From Bermanella sp. WJH001 (GTDB lineage Bacteria; Pseudomonadota; Gammaproteobacteria; Pseudomonadales; Oceanobacteraceae): a DNA stretch of 64,000 nucleotides. Of the stretch, positions 46,410-56,368 are shown one piece after another; positions within the stretch are counted from its first letter, which is position 1; every line of letters begins with the position of its first letter. A program made the translations under genes and the position numbers. Location: contig NZ_JASJOO010000003.1 of the NCBI RefSeq assembly GCF_030070105.1, forward strand, positions 729,155 through 793,154, in the 5' to 3' direction. The notes under the pieces are model-generated. The model saw only the letters and a list, made by a program, of their open reading frames with translations. It had not been told where the DNA came from and did not search any database.

Positions 46410-47408
46410 ATGTGGTTACGCGCTTCAACATTTTTTTCAATGGCTTTACTTAGCCAGCTTACTCTTTCTCAGCCGTTAAATTTTCCTGGGGATATGTTGT
46501 CCGCTGGGCAGCAACACGCCAGCACTAAGATTGCGATGACAGATCGCTATTCTGGTGGTTCCTACATTCACGATGCAACGGTAGCGGATATTGAGACTTT
46601 AGACCGTGGCATTACGGATGCCCGCGGTAAGGGTTATGGTTTTGTTACCGAGCTTACTTATATGATGGGGATAAGCTCCGACTTAAACCTAGGAGTTCGT
46701 TATGGCTATCTGTATGAAAAATCAGAAAGTGAAATAGGGTCTGCAGACGGCGATAACATTGAAGGGGATTGGATCAACGAAGGGGGCACTGAATTGAGCC
46801 TGTTGGGCAATATGCGCATCAACCATATTGCCATTTGGGAAAATGAAATACAGCTGCCAATCTGTGATGGCTCTTCTTCTGTTTGTAAAACCCGTTTAGC
46901 GGCCCCTGAAAACAGCCAGCAAGGCGGACGCTCTGGTGGTCAGGCCCAAGGTTTCTTTGCGGTAAAAAGTGGTATCGCGGCAAACTGGAAAACAGAAATG
47001 GATACCCATTGGTTAGGCAGTGCCTATGCTTCAGCGGCCTTATCCGACAAGGTGAATGGCGAAAAAGTATCTGCACCTATTACTTTAGGAGCTAGCTTCG
47101 GCGCTGTTATGCCGCTGCAGTTGCATCATCAACTGGTAGGCACCCTGTCTCTTGATTATATGCTGGGTTATTCAGCGTATTCGACTCAGGTGCAAACGAA
47201 AGTGGATTACTCCAAGCAGTCCCGTGTGAGTTTCGAACTTGAATACCTATGGGATGTGATGAACCAAGTACAGGTGCGTCCATTTGCAGAATTGGCCATT
47301 GCGCAACGCCCAAGCGAGACATTCACACTTAATGGCCAGCGCTCACGCTTAGAATACACAGGTGGCACCCAGGTGACCCTAGGTGCCCAATTGAGCGCAT
47401 CGTTTTAA
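46410..47408 (+). CDS. Outer-membrane beta-barrel-like protein
   Basis: A 332-residue exported protein with a signal peptide ([20 protein letters not shown]). The mature part consists of alternating hydrophobic and polar strands with aromatic ends and finishes LGAQLSASF, the C-terminal phenylalanine typical of outer-membrane barrels. Two cysteines (CDGSSSVCK) likely form an extracellular-loop disulfide. I do not recognise the family; a transport or MtrB/phenol-type channel cannot be told. It converges with engB and overlaps it by 4 bases. Confidence 0.6.
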   Translation: MWLRASTFFSMALLSQLTLSQPLNFPGDMLSAGQQHASTKIAMTDRYSGGSYIHDATVADIETLDRGITDARGKGYGFVTELTYMMGISSDLNLGVRYGYLYEKSESEIGSADGDNIEGDWINEGGTELSLLGNMRINHIAIWENEIQLPICDGSSSVCKTRLAAPENSQQGGRSGGQAQGFFAVKSGIAANWKTEMDTHWLGSAYASAALSDKVNGEKVSAPITLGASFGAVMPLQLHHQLVGTLSLDYMLGYSAYSTQVQTKVDYSKQSRVSFELEYLWDVMNQVQVRPFAELAIAQRPSETFTLNGQRSRLEYTGGTQVTLGAQLSASF

Positions 47409-48037
47409 TCTTCGGTTGCTTCGCCTTCATCGGCTTGAGACAAAAAGGCGCTGACTTGTTTTTGCAGCACATCCACGCCTTCTTTTTTCAAAGACGAGAA
47501 TGTCTGTACGCTCAATAAGTCACCCATGTGCTGTAACGACTTTTGCACTTGTAAGCGGGTGCTTTGTGCAGGGCCCCTTTTAAGTTTGTCTGATTTTGTC
47601 AGCAAGATGTGTACAGGCATTTGCACATCATTGGCCCAGTCACACATCATGACATCGAACTCAGACAGTGGGTGACGAATATCCATCACCAACACCAAGG
47701 CCTTAAGGCTTTGACGCTCTTCTAGGTACTCAGACATATTTTTTTGCCACTCGCGCTTCATGCGGTCAGGTACCTTGGCAAAGCCATAACCTGGTAAATC
47801 CACAATACGAATACCCGCTTGGATTTCAAAAAAGTTAATTAACTGGGTACGACCAGGGGTTTTACTGGTACGTGCCAATTTGTTTTGTTGAGCTAAAGTA
47901 TTAAGAGCACTGGATTTGCCCGCGTTAGAGCGGCCAGCGAATGCCACTTCAGCCCCTGTGTCATCAGGACATTGCTTTAAACTGGGGGCGCTTGTGATGA
48001 AATGCGCCTTTTGAAAGTTGATCTGAACTGGGTTCAT
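47405..48037 (-). CDS. engB: Ribosome-biogenesis GTPase EngB (YihA)
   Basis: Essential small GTPase for 50S assembly. GRSNAGKSS is the P-loop, followed by [24 protein letters not shown] and LTKSDKL. ATG 48037 with AAAGG upstream gives 210 residues; a longer frame begins at 48061. The cytochrome genes on the other side point away, as in Pseudomonas. Confidence 0.96.
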   Translation of the reverse strand: MNPVQINFQKAHFITSAPSLKQCPDDTGAEVAFAGRSNAGKSSALNTLAQQNKLARTSKTPGRTQLINFFEIQAGIRIVDLPGYGFAKVPDRMKREWQKNMSEYLEERQSLKALVLVMDIRHPLSEFDVMMCDWANDVQMPVHILLTKSDKLKRGPAQSTRLQVQKSLQHMGDLLSVQTFSSLKKEGVDVLQKQVSAFLSQADEGEATED

Positions 48038-48150
48038 GAGGCCTTTACTGCTATGGGTCAAGTTGTAAGTGGGTTAACTTTGGTTATAATGCCACAAATT
48101 TTCTGTGGACCTGTAAGCCAAACTTAATATTGGCACGGAGAGAGAGAGCC

Positions 48151-48444
48151 ATGAAAAAGGTACTAGGACTAACTGCTGCACTTATTATGTCAGCATCTAC
48201 CCAAGCGTTTGACGTTGAGGCTAAGTATAACCAAGCTTGCGCCGCTTGCCACGCAGTAGGTGTTGCTGGAGCGCCAAAAGCGTTTGATTCAGCTGCTTGG
48301 GGCCCTAGAATGGCCACAGGTATTGATGCAATGGTCACAAGCGTAACCCAAGGTAAAGGTGCTATGCCACCAAAGGGTCTATGTATGGATTGCTCATCTG
48401 AACAATTTAAAGCTTTGATCAATTTTATGAGCAAAGCGAAATAA
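48151..48444 (+). CDS. Cytochrome c5-type protein
   Basis: A 97-residue periplasmic monohaem cytochrome. The signal peptide MKKVLGLTAALIMSASTQAF is followed by CAACH (haem attachment), GAMPPKGLC with the axial methionine, and a CMDC pair typical of c5. It is followed after 32 bases by the cytochrome c4 gene. A paralogue lies at 61051. Electron transfer to terminal oxidases is the usual role. Confidence 0.88.
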   Translation: MKKVLGLTAALIMSASTQAFDVEAKYNQACAACHAVGVAGAPKAFDSAAWGPRMATGIDAMVTSVTQGKGAMPPKGLCMDCSSEQFKALINFMSKAK

Positions 48445-48476
48445 ACTAATTTCATTCGTATTTAAGGTAGTGATTC

Positions 48477-49076
48477 ATGAAAAACTTGGCAATTGGCTTG
48501 ATGTTGTCTTTGGGTTTGGTAGCAGGCGCGCAAGCAGGCGATGCTCAAGCCGGTAAAAAAATTGCAGGTGCATGTGCGGCTTGTCACGGTCAAGACGGTA
48601 ACAGCGCTGCAGCAAGTTTCCCAAAAATTGCAGGTTTGGGTGAAAAATACATCCTTAAGCAATTAAAAGAATTCAAAAGCGGTGCCCGTGACAACGCCAT
48701 CATGAAAGGCCAAGTTGCAGCACTTAGCGATACACAAATGGCTGACTTAGCGGCTTATTTTGCCGGTAACAAGCGTTCTGTTGGTTATGCTAAGAAAGAT
48801 CAGGTTGAGCTTGGTGAGAAAATCTACCGTGCAGGTAACCTAGCCACGGGTGTACCAGCTTGTCTTGCGTGTCACGGTGCAGATGGTGCCGGTATGGAAG
48901 CAGCGGGTTTCCCTGCTCTTGGCGGTCAGCACAGTGATTACATCAAATCACAGTTAGTTATGTTCCAAGAAGGCAAACGTGCAAACGATGCTAGTGCGGT
49001 TATGCGTGATATCGCAGGTCGTATGTCTAACAAAGAAGTGGCGGCGGTAGCTGCTTACATCCAAGGCCTTCACTAG
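48477..49076 (+). CDS. Cytochrome c4
   Basis: A 199-residue dihaem periplasmic cytochrome. After a signal peptide ending GAQAGD, two CxxCH motifs (CAACH and CLACH) lie about 95 residues apart, each with a downstream Met (GQVAALSD with MKGQ and VMRDIAGRM). The two halves are homologous. It neighbours the c5-type gene, probably as one transcription unit donating electrons to oxidases. Confidence 0.92.
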   Translation: MKNLAIGLMLSLGLVAGAQAGDAQAGKKIAGACAACHGQDGNSAAASFPKIAGLGEKYILKQLKEFKSGARDNAIMKGQVAALSDTQMADLAAYFAGNKRSVGYAKKDQVELGEKIYRAGNLATGVPACLACHGADGAGMEAAGFPALGGQHSDYIKSQLVMFQEGKRANDASAVMRDIAGRMSNKEVAAVAAYIQGLH

Positions 49077-49094
49077 TCCTTTGATGTGTCCAAA

Positions 49095-49121
49095 AAAGGC
49101 GGCTTAGGCCGCCTTTTTTTA
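49095..49121 (+). terminator. Terminator of the cytochrome c genes
   Basis: AAAGGCGGC and GCCGCCTTT pair around TTAG/TAG and are followed by TTTT; the hairpin starts about 20 bases after the c4 stop codon. Confidence 0.88.
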
Positions 49122-49235
49122 TGTCCATAAAAAAGTTTAACGGAACTTAAGCCTAATCACTTGTTCAAATCCCCCTCTGCCTTTAGGCTACGACCAACCT
49201 AATATTTACATACGTTAATTACCAAGGATTTGTAT

Positions 49236-49868
49236 ATGAAATTGCGTAACCTTGCTCTTTCAGCGCTGCTGATGGCCACCGCTGTTTTTAGCCAAGCAGA
49301 ACAATATGTCGCAGGTCAGCATTATAAAGTGATTGCTAATGCCACCATGCCACGTAACCCTGAAAAAATCGAAGTAGTCGAAGTGTTCTGGTATGGCTGT
49401 GGTCACTGTAATCATTTTGAGCCGACGGTTAACGCGTGGAAGAAATTTTTACAAGCGGATGTGGATTTCTATCAAGTGCCTGCGCAGTTTAGCCGTCAGT
49501 GGAAAATTCATGCCGAACTGTTTTATCTAACCCATGCATTAAAAATCAATGAAAAAGTCCATCAGCCAATTTTTGATGCCATTCATAAACAGCGTAAGCC
49601 GTTATTAGATAAAGATGATCAAAAAGAATTCTTAGCGCAATATGGCGTGAGCGAAGCGGATTTTGACAAATATGACGATTCCTTCAGTGTCCGTCGTCAA
49701 TTAAAAATGGCGGATCAAATGGTGCGTTCTTGGGCCATTAGTGGTGTGCCTGCTGTGATCGTAAACGGCAAATACATGGTTAACGCAAGCTCGGCGGGCG
49801 GTGAAGAAAGAGTGTTCGATGTGGTGAATTACTTAATCGAACAAGAACGTCAGTCACTTAAAAAGTAA
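49236..49868 (+). CDS. dsbA: Thiol:disulfide interchange protein DsbA
   Basis: Periplasmic disulfide oxidase. A signal peptide ends FSQAEQ, then VFWYGCGHCNHFEP holds the CGHC active site and SGVPAVIVNGKY the cis-proline loop. ATG 49236 with AAGGA upstream gives 210 residues; a TTG at 49230 is in frame. The placement after cytochrome c4 is the same as in Pseudomonas. Confidence 0.95.
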   Translation: MKLRNLALSALLMATAVFSQAEQYVAGQHYKVIANATMPRNPEKIEVVEVFWYGCGHCNHFEPTVNAWKKFLQADVDFYQVPAQFSRQWKIHAELFYLTHALKINEKVHQPIFDAIHKQRKPLLDKDDQKEFLAQYGVSEADFDKYDDSFSVRRQLKMADQMVRSWAISGVPAVIVNGKYMVNASSAGGEERVFDVVNYLIEQERQSLKK

Positions 49869-49869
49869 T

Positions 49870-50700
49870 ATGATGAAACTGGGCGCTCCGGCTGAACCTT
49901 TGTGTTGTTTGCAACTGACGGATTTTGAGCCCTGTCGTCCAGATAGCTTAAAGCTGCTGAGTTTTAATATTCAAGTGGGTATCGAAACCGGCAGCTATCA
50001 CCATTACCTCACCAAGAGTTGGCAGCACTTTTTGCCGGCTAACAAACGAAAGCTAGCCCTCATGCGCATGGCACAAACCATGTCATATTTTGACTTAGTG
50101 GCCATTCAAGAAGCGGATGGTGGCAGTTTTCGTTCTGGCTTTATCAATCAAATTGAATTTCTAGCGCGCAAAGCCGGTTTTCCGTTTTGGTTTCAGCAGC
50201 TTAATCGTGACTTTGGGCCGGTGGCTCAGCACAGTAATGGTGTGCTGTGTCGGTATCGACCAAACAAGGTAAAGCGCCATAAGTTACCGGGTATTTTGCC
50301 AGGTCGTGGAGCGATCTTTCTCTATTTTGGTGAAGGCCCAGATAGCCTACTGGTGGTTGTGATGCACCTAGCCCTGAGTAAAGGGGCACAGAACCGTCAG
50401 TTGAAACATATTTGTGAGCTTATTGGTGATCATAAACGCGTGGTACTGATGGGCGATATGAATACCCATGCCGAGAGGCTACTCAACGTGAGCCCTTTAA
50501 AAAACCTGTCATTACAGCCTGTAGCACAAGGCCTGCAAACGTTTCCTAGTTGGCGACCGCTCAGGGGCTTGGACCATATCTTGGTAAGTGATTGCGTCAA
50601 GGTTAAGCAGGTGGGGGTTTTGGATATTCCTGTGTCAGATCACTTGCCGATTGCCATGGAAATTGAATTTCCACAGGCCTCTTCCTCTGCTTGCTCTTAG
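49870..50700 (+). CDS. Endonuclease/exonuclease/phosphatase-family protein
   Basis: A 276-residue protein of the EEP fold. Family motifs are LLSFNIQVG (Asn metal ligand), LVAIQEADG (catalytic Glu), VVVMHLALS, VVLMGDMNTH and the end VSDHLPIAMEIEF with the catalytic Asp-His. No signal peptide is visible. It starts one base after dsbA, so it is cotranscribed. The substrate (DNA, RNA, lipid or inositol phosphate) is not determined. Confidence 0.85.
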   Translation: MMKLGAPAEPLCCLQLTDFEPCRPDSLKLLSFNIQVGIETGSYHHYLTKSWQHFLPANKRKLALMRMAQTMSYFDLVAIQEADGGSFRSGFINQIEFLARKAGFPFWFQQLNRDFGPVAQHSNGVLCRYRPNKVKRHKLPGILPGRGAIFLYFGEGPDSLLVVVMHLALSKGAQNRQLKHICELIGDHKRVVLMGDMNTHAERLLNVSPLKNLSLQPVAQGLQTFPSWRPLRGLDHILVSDCVKVKQVGVLDIPVSDHLPIAMEIEFPQASSSACS

Positions 50701-50796
50701 GCCCCACCGCAAGCAAACACACTTCGTAATACCTTATATTCAGATGCAGCAAGCTTGAAATCCTGCCCTATACTAATCAAATAAAGGGGGAGGGAT

Positions 50797-52452
50797 ATGA
50801 GCACAGACAGCGATCGTTGGAAGCACAAATACCTTAATCTCATTGATGAAAATGAGAAGCTAGAAAAGCGTTTCGAAGACAATATCGGTCAGCTTCGACG
50901 TGCCATTATACGTCTATCGATAACCGCAGAGGGTCGAGATGCGGACATGGACAGCCAGTTGGAGTCCATTAGGGATTTACTGCGCACAGATCAGCTTAAC
51001 GGCCTATCCCGAATACTCGAGCAAATCGAATCAGGTTTTGAGCGCTGGCAGTCACGCCAGACAAGCTTTCAAGGGCAAATTATACAAACACTGGTGGATA
51101 TCGAGACCTCTCATCAACTGCCTAAGCCCTTATTAGCTGAGCTGACCAAGGTACGTAAGCAAGTACGCCAAGCCGATAAAGTGGATTTATTATTAGCATT
51201 TACCAGTGTGATTGCACAGTGGGCAGAAGCATTGGCAGGCAGCGCTGACGGTGAATCGCAAGACATGAGTCAAACCAGTGGCTTTTTTAGTCGCTTGTTT
51301 AATAAAGAACAGAGTCGGCCAGCGGCCAATGCGGATGCATCCCAAGAAAGTAGCGATGAAGAGTCGTCATATCAAATCCCCGAGACGGCTGAAAAAGGCC
51401 TGCTCAGCATTACCTCAGAAACCAGCAAGGTGTTAGAAAACCTCATTCCCAAATTAACCTTACCCAATACCGAGCAACCTCGTGCATTGCATTTGTTGGG
51501 CAAGGTTCAAGATGGTTTGAACTTATATGAAATTGTGCCTGCGTTAGAAGTGTTGGCGGAGCTGGTGATCAGTGCATTAGGCACTGAGCAAGAAGAGTTT
51601 GAGGCCTTTTTAAAAAGCTTAAATGAGCGTTTAAACGAACTACAAAACTGGTTAAGCCAAGGGCAAGACCTAGAGCAAAACTTCAAAACCGCATCAAAAG
51701 ATTTTGATGACAAAATGCGTGGCCATCTAGATGACCTAAAACAAGTGCTAAAAGACGGCAGCGATAGCCCGCAAAATTTGAAGGGCTCAGTCAGCCATCA
51801 GCTTGATCGTGTTTTTGCCACACTGGATATTTTTAAACTCGAACAACAAAATCGCGAAAAAACCTTTGAGCAGCATATTAATGAATTAAGCGAACGCCTA
51901 AAAACCATGGAAACCGAACTGGAATCGGCAAAAGAGCAGCTTAGTAAAAGCCAAGCCAAAGCCATGGTAGACAGCCTCACTAAATTACCAAATCGTGGCG
52001 CTTATGATGCTTATATTATTAAAGAACATCAGCGTTATGTCCGTTACGGTGGCGAACTGAGTTTGATTGTCTGCGATGTGGATAAATTCAAAAACATCAA
52101 TGACAGCTATGGTCATCAAGCAGGGGACAAGGTACTGCAATTGATCAGTCGCCAAGTGAAAAAAGGCACGCGGCAAACGGATTTACTTGCGCGTTATGGA
52201 GGTGAAGAATTTGTGGTGATTTTGCCCAACACAGGAGCGCAATCCGCATTACAGGTGGCCGAAAAAATCCGTCAAGAAGTGGCTAAGTGCCCATTCCACT
52301 TTAAAGGGGTCAGGGTGCAAATTACCTTGTCATGCGGGGTTGCAAGCTTCGCAGAAGGCATGAGCCATGAACAAGTATTTGAGCTTGCCGATAAAGCCCT
52401 TTATCAAGCAAAAGAAAATGGTCGTAACCAATGTGTGGTGGCCGAGCAATAA
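50797..52452 (+). CDS. Diguanylate cyclase (GGDEF domain)
   Basis: A 551-residue cytoplasmic protein making cyclic-di-GMP. Residues about 1-380 are helical and coiled-coil, without membrane segments; the GGDEF domain is at about 385-551, with SLTKLPNRGAYDAY, ARYGGEEFVVILPN (active GGEEF near 468) and an RQTD inhibitory I-site five residues before it. The position after the EEP gene matches Pseudomonas, where a cyclase lies here. Confidence 0.92.
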   Translation: MSTDSDRWKHKYLNLIDENEKLEKRFEDNIGQLRRAIIRLSITAEGRDADMDSQLESIRDLLRTDQLNGLSRILEQIESGFERWQSRQTSFQGQIIQTLVDIETSHQLPKPLLAELTKVRKQVRQADKVDLLLAFTSVIAQWAEALAGSADGESQDMSQTSGFFSRLFNKEQSRPAANADASQESSDEESSYQIPETAEKGLLSITSETSKVLENLIPKLTLPNTEQPRALHLLGKVQDGLNLYEIVPALEVLAELVISALGTEQEEFEAFLKSLNERLNELQNWLSQGQDLEQNFKTASKDFDDKMRGHLDDLKQVLKDGSDSPQNLKGSVSHQLDRVFATLDIFKLEQQNREKTFEQHINELSERLKTMETELESAKEQLSKSQAKAMVDSLTKLPNRGAYDAYIIKEHQRYVRYGGELSLIVCDVDKFKNINDSYGHQAGDKVLQLISRQVKKGTRQTDLLARYGGEEFVVILPNTGAQSALQVAEKIRQEVAKCPFHFKGVRVQITLSCGVASFAEGMSHEQVFELADKALYQAKENGRNQCVVAEQ

Positions 52453-52467
52453 CAGGCCGCTAAACAC

Positions 52468-52500
52468 AAAAAAGGCGATGCATTGCATCGCCTTTTTTAG
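52468..52500. terminator. Bidirectional terminator after the diguanylate cyclase gene
   Basis: AAAAAAGGCGATGCA and TGCATCGCCTTTTTT form one continuous inverted repeat, between convergent genes. Confidence 0.9.
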
Positions 52501-52513
52501 TTAGTTACGGTTA

Positions 52514-53401
52514 TTAACCCGCGTAACGTTGTTTCAATGCTTCAATGCGTTTGTCTAATGGTGGGTGGCTCATAAACAAACCGCCCAAGGCATTTTTTAA
52601 TTCACCGCTGATACCAAACGCCACCATTTCATCTGGCATATCACTTGGCTGGTCGTATTCTGCTTGCAAGCGAGCTAGGGCACTCACCATGGCCGCAGGG
52701 CTAACCAATTCTGCACCGGCGATATCTGCACGGTATTCACGACGACGGCTAAACCAAAATACAATGGTGCTGGCCAAAATACCTAAAATCATCTCTGCCA
52801 CAAAGGTTGAGATATAAAAACCCAGACCATGGCCGTTTTCGTTTTTCAAAATAGCCTTATCAACAAAGTTACCAATGATACGAGCAAAAAACATAACAAA
52901 GGCGTTCACCACACCCTGAATTAAGGTCAAGGTAATCATATCGCCGTTGGCCACGTGACCAATCTCATGGCCAAGTACCGCTTTCACTTCTTCACGGCTC
53001 ATTTTATTTAACAAACCTGTGCTCACGGCAACTAAAGCGTTATTGCGGTTCCAGCCAGTGGCAAACGCGTTGGCTTGTGGGCTGGCAAAGATACCCACTT
53101 CAGGCATGCCGATACGGGCTTTTTGAGACAGCTCTTTTACTGTGCTGAGCAACCACTGTTCATCTGCATTGCTGGCTTGCTCAATGATATGCACGCCCAT
53201 GCTGCGTTTTGCCATCCACTTAGATAGAAGCAAAGACACCACAGAGCCTGCCATACCAAACACTAAGCAGAAGATAAGAAGATTACTGTAATCCAGCCCT
53301 TGGCTGGTCATGTAGCTGCCAACGCCAAGCAAGCTCAGGGTAACGCTTGCCACCAATACTACTGCAAGGTTGGTGGCTAGAAATAAAAGTATGCGCATCA
53401 T
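52514..53401 (-). CDS. htpX: Membrane protease HtpX
   Basis: Inner-membrane zinc metalloprotease for quality control of membrane proteins, 295 residues. Two N-terminal helices, the HEIGH motif (about 145-149) and the downstream [12 protein letters not shown] with the third zinc ligand are present; the C-terminus reads [16 protein letters not shown], the family signature. A divergent TonB-receptor gene lies upstream. Confidence 0.96.
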   Translation of the reverse strand: MMRILLFLATNLAVVLVASVTLSLLGVGSYMTSQGLDYSNLLIFCLVFGMAGSVVSLLLSKWMAKRSMGVHIIEQASNADEQWLLSTVKELSQKARIGMPEVGIFASPQANAFATGWNRNNALVAVSTGLLNKMSREEVKAVLGHEIGHVANGDMITLTLIQGVVNAFVMFFARIIGNFVDKAILKNENGHGLGFYISTFVAEMILGILASTIVFWFSRRREYRADIAGAELVSPAAMVSALARLQAEYDQPSDMPDEMVAFGISGELKNALGGLFMSHPPLDKRIEALKQRYAG

Positions 53402-53509
53402 GGTTAATTTGTCCTATGTTGTCTTGCAAGCAATATGCGGTCGATTGGCCATAACTTCAATGGCAAATAGATGAAATATCCAAGGGTAAGTTCCAAAAGT
53501 GTACGCAAT

Positions 53510-53568
53510 AATAATAAGAATACTTTTCATTTGTATTGCTATCAAAAGGCTAATTGATTATGATTCTC
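53510..53568 (+). promoter_or_regulatory. Two Fur-box-like sites upstream of the TonB receptor
   Basis: AATAATAAGAATACTTTTC (53510-53528) matches the 19-base Fur consensus at 13 positions. The minus-strand reading of 53552-53568 (GAGAATCATAATCAATT) matches 13 of 17. They lie 40-100 bases before the receptor start, in the right place for iron repression. Confidence 0.5.
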
Positions 53569-53610
53569 TTTACAGTTCTTAACATATAATTATATTGAGC
53601 AATTGACAAA

Positions 53611-55770
53611 ATGAAGAAGCACCTTTTATATCTTGCTATTTCAGCACCAGTTGTTATGAGTGCCGTAGTACAAGCAGAAGAAGATAAAGATTACCGCTTA
53701 GAGTCCGTTTCAATTTTAGGTGGTGAAGCTGAACGCATACAGGTTGCGGGCTCAACTCATTTAATTGATGCTGCTGCGTTAGAGAAATTTGAATATACGG
53801 ATATTCAACGTATTTTAGCCGCTGTACCTGGCGTATCGTTCCGCAACGAAGATGGTTATGGCTTACGTCCAAATATCAGTATTCGTGGAACTCGCGATGA
53901 TCGTTCTGGAAAAATCACTTTAATGGAAGATGGCGTATTAATCGCCCCAGCCCCTTACTCTGCATCATCCGCATATTATTTTCCTACCATGGGGCGTATT
54001 AACGGCGTAGAAGTCATGAAAGGCGCATCGGCGATTAAAAATGGCCCTTATACCATTGGGGGCGCATTAAATCTACTATCCACACCGATTCCAGAAACGC
54101 AAAGTGGTAAGGTCAATTTGGAATACGGTTCAGACAACACCTCCCGTGCCCATGGCTGGGTGGGTGACAGCAAACAAAATTATGGCTGGTTAGTAGAAGC
54201 GCAAAAACATCAAAGCGACGGTTTTGCCACCATTGATAACGCAAAAGATGACACGGGTTTTGATAAACAAGACGTGCTTGCTAAATTTCGTGTAAACACT
54301 GACCGTGGTGCAAACGTTTATCAACAGTTGGATGTGAAGCTTCAGTACTCAGATGAGTTGTCTGATCAAACCTATGTGGGTCTAACCGAAGCGGATTTTA
54401 AAAACGACGCACATAATCGCTATGGTTTAACCCAACAGGATGAAATGGATAATGAACACAAAGAGATCACGCTATCCCATTTAATCGAATTTGGTAACAC
54501 TCAGGTCACCACCACAGGTTATTACATTGAGTTTGAACGTGATTGGTTCAAAGTGGATAAGATTAACGGTGACGGTATTGATAAAGTAATTGAATGTGCC
54601 AATGGCGGCGCGTGCAATAGCTTTGCAACACAAGCCGACGCTATTGCTGTGTTGAATGGTACAGCGGCCAGCGAGATTAAAATTAAGCACAATAATCGTG
54701 CTTATGAGTCAAAAGGCATTCAAACCAAGCTAAGTCACATTGCAACTACCGGTACGGTTGAGCATCAAATTGAATTGGGCATGCGTTATCACGAAGACTC
54801 AGAGGACCGCTCTCAACCTACTGAAACTTGGCAGCAAAATGCGGACGGTTCTTTGGTATACCAATCAACTGGAGCACCGGATACACGTTATACCAGCGCG
54901 AAAGCATGGTCGGCTTATATAGCAGATGACATCGCATTTGGTCAGTGGGTAGTAAGCCCTGGTGTGCGTGTTGAGGATTATAAAATTGAACGTGAAGGCA
55001 GTGCCGACAAAGTGGCAGATGAGCAAGTGACGCTATTAGGCCTAGGCGCAACTTATCAACTCAATGAGCAAACAGCCTTATTTGCAGGCTTGCATGAAGG
55101 TCATTCCCCTGCGCCGAATGATGGCAGTAGCGACCCAGAAGAAGCTCTAAACTTTGAAACAGGTGTCCGTTTTAATGGCCAAGATTACCAAGGTGAAGCA
55201 ACGGTATTTGTGAGTGATTACAAAAACTTATTAGGTACTTGTACCGCTTCTGGTGCAGCTGGCGATTGTGATATTGGCGATACAGAAAATGGCGGTGAAG
55301 TCACTATTAAAGGCCTTGAATTAATGCTGAACACTCAGCGTAATTTAGGTAAAGGCTACACTTTTCCATTAGGCTTAACCTACACCTACACAGATGCGAA
55401 ATTTGAAACAACATTCTCAGATGGCGGTGATGTCTGGGGTAATGTAGAAAAAGGCGACAAATTACCAAGCTTATCTGATCATCAGCTACAACTTCGTGCG
55501 GGTCTAGAAAAAGAAAAATGGGGCCTAGACTTAAATGTTAATTACTTCAGCGATACCTGTGCAACCGCTGCTTGTAATGTGAACGAAGAGATTGATGCCT
55601 ATACCGTGATTGACTTATCGTCTCGTTATCAACTAACCAATGCCACAAAACTATATGCAAATGTAGATAACTTATTGGATAGTGAAGATGTCGTGGCTCG
55701 TGCGCCTAAAAACGGTGCGCGAGCGCAAAAACCACTTAGCCTTATGCTGGGTGTTAGTCATCAGTTCTAA
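53611..55770 (+). CDS. TonB-dependent siderophore/ferric-citrate-type receptor
   Basis: A 719-residue outer-membrane receptor. Signal peptide ends VVQAEE, a TonB-box-like ESVSILGG follows, the plug (about 40-165) includes VPGVSFRNEDGYGLRPNISI, RGTRDDRSGKITLMEDG and EVMKGASAIKNGPYTIGGAL, typical of FecA-like receptors, and the barrel ends LMLGVSHQF. It lacks the N-terminal signalling domain, and no fecIR pair is nearby. Ligand is inferred; copper receptors share parts of this pattern. Confidence 0.88.
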   Translation: MKKHLLYLAISAPVVMSAVVQAEEDKDYRLESVSILGGEAERIQVAGSTHLIDAAALEKFEYTDIQRILAAVPGVSFRNEDGYGLRPNISIRGTRDDRSGKITLMEDGVLIAPAPYSASSAYYFPTMGRINGVEVMKGASAIKNGPYTIGGALNLLSTPIPETQSGKVNLEYGSDNTSRAHGWVGDSKQNYGWLVEAQKHQSDGFATIDNAKDDTGFDKQDVLAKFRVNTDRGANVYQQLDVKLQYSDELSDQTYVGLTEADFKNDAHNRYGLTQQDEMDNEHKEITLSHLIEFGNTQVTTTGYYIEFERDWFKVDKINGDGIDKVIECANGGACNSFATQADAIAVLNGTAASEIKIKHNNRAYESKGIQTKLSHIATTGTVEHQIELGMRYHEDSEDRSQPTETWQQNADGSLVYQSTGAPDTRYTSAKAWSAYIADDIAFGQWVVSPGVRVEDYKIEREGSADKVADEQVTLLGLGATYQLNEQTALFAGLHEGHSPAPNDGSSDPEEALNFETGVRFNGQDYQGEATVFVSDYKNLLGTCTASGAAGDCDIGDTENGGEVTIKGLELMLNTQRNLGKGYTFPLGLTYTYTDAKFETTFSDGGDVWGNVEKGDKLPSLSDHQLQLRAGLEKEKWGLDLNVNYFSDTCATAACNVNEEIDAYTVIDLSSRYQLTNATKLYANVDNLLDSEDVVARAPKNGARAQKPLSLMLGVSHQF

Positions 55771-55900
55771 TTTCTTAAAACGCTAAGCTATTTCCTTGAT
55801 AGCTCACAACGCACATATGCCTTAGGCGTATGTGCGTCTAGTAAAACTGATCATATATTCTTAGAATGCTCTGAATCCCTTCTACGACTCAGGAGCATTT

Positions 55901-56368
55901 ATGCCCTCCTTAATGACTCGATTGCTGAGTATTTTATTACTTACTGGAATGCTCGCTGCCTGTGAAGGTGAAATCAGCACCAATGCAAATGCGACAGGGG
56001 ATGCGCCATTCCCTGTTCAAAATGACCCGAATGACAATGATGATTTTTTTCATGCAACCCAAAAGTACCTAGGCAGTACATTCTCCGATACGTTGAGTAT
56101 TACAGATACAGTGGATTATTTTTTTATCGATTTACCCATTGGCGTGTATCGAGCATATCGCTTTGAATTAACGGGTTTGACCGGCGATGCCGATATTGAA
56201 TTGATCAACGCCTATTTAAATAAAGAAAGTTGGTCAGACAACCTAGAGACACAAGATGAATTAATTGAATACTGGCGCGACTACACAGACCTAGATAACA
56301 ACATTGTTTATTTAAAAGTCATTAATCGCTCAGGTAATGACGTCATGTACACGCTGGAGATTCAATAA
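55901..56368 (+). CDS. Lipoprotein with PPC-like domain
   Basis: A 155-residue lipoprotein (signal ends LAAC, Cys21). The mature part has the pattern of a bacterial pre-peptidase C-terminal domain: SDTLSITDTVDYFFIDL, YRAYRFELTGLTGDADIELI and YLKVINRSGNDVMYTLEI. It is the first gene of a three-gene operon; its TAA overlaps the next ATG (TAATG). Function unknown. Confidence 0.65.
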   Translation: MPSLMTRLLSILLLTGMLAACEGEISTNANATGDAPFPVQNDPNDNDDFFHATQKYLGSTFSDTLSITDTVDYFFIDLPIGVYRAYRFELTGLTGDADIELINAYLNKESWSDNLETQDELIEYWRDYTDLDNNIVYLKVINRSGNDVMYTLEIQ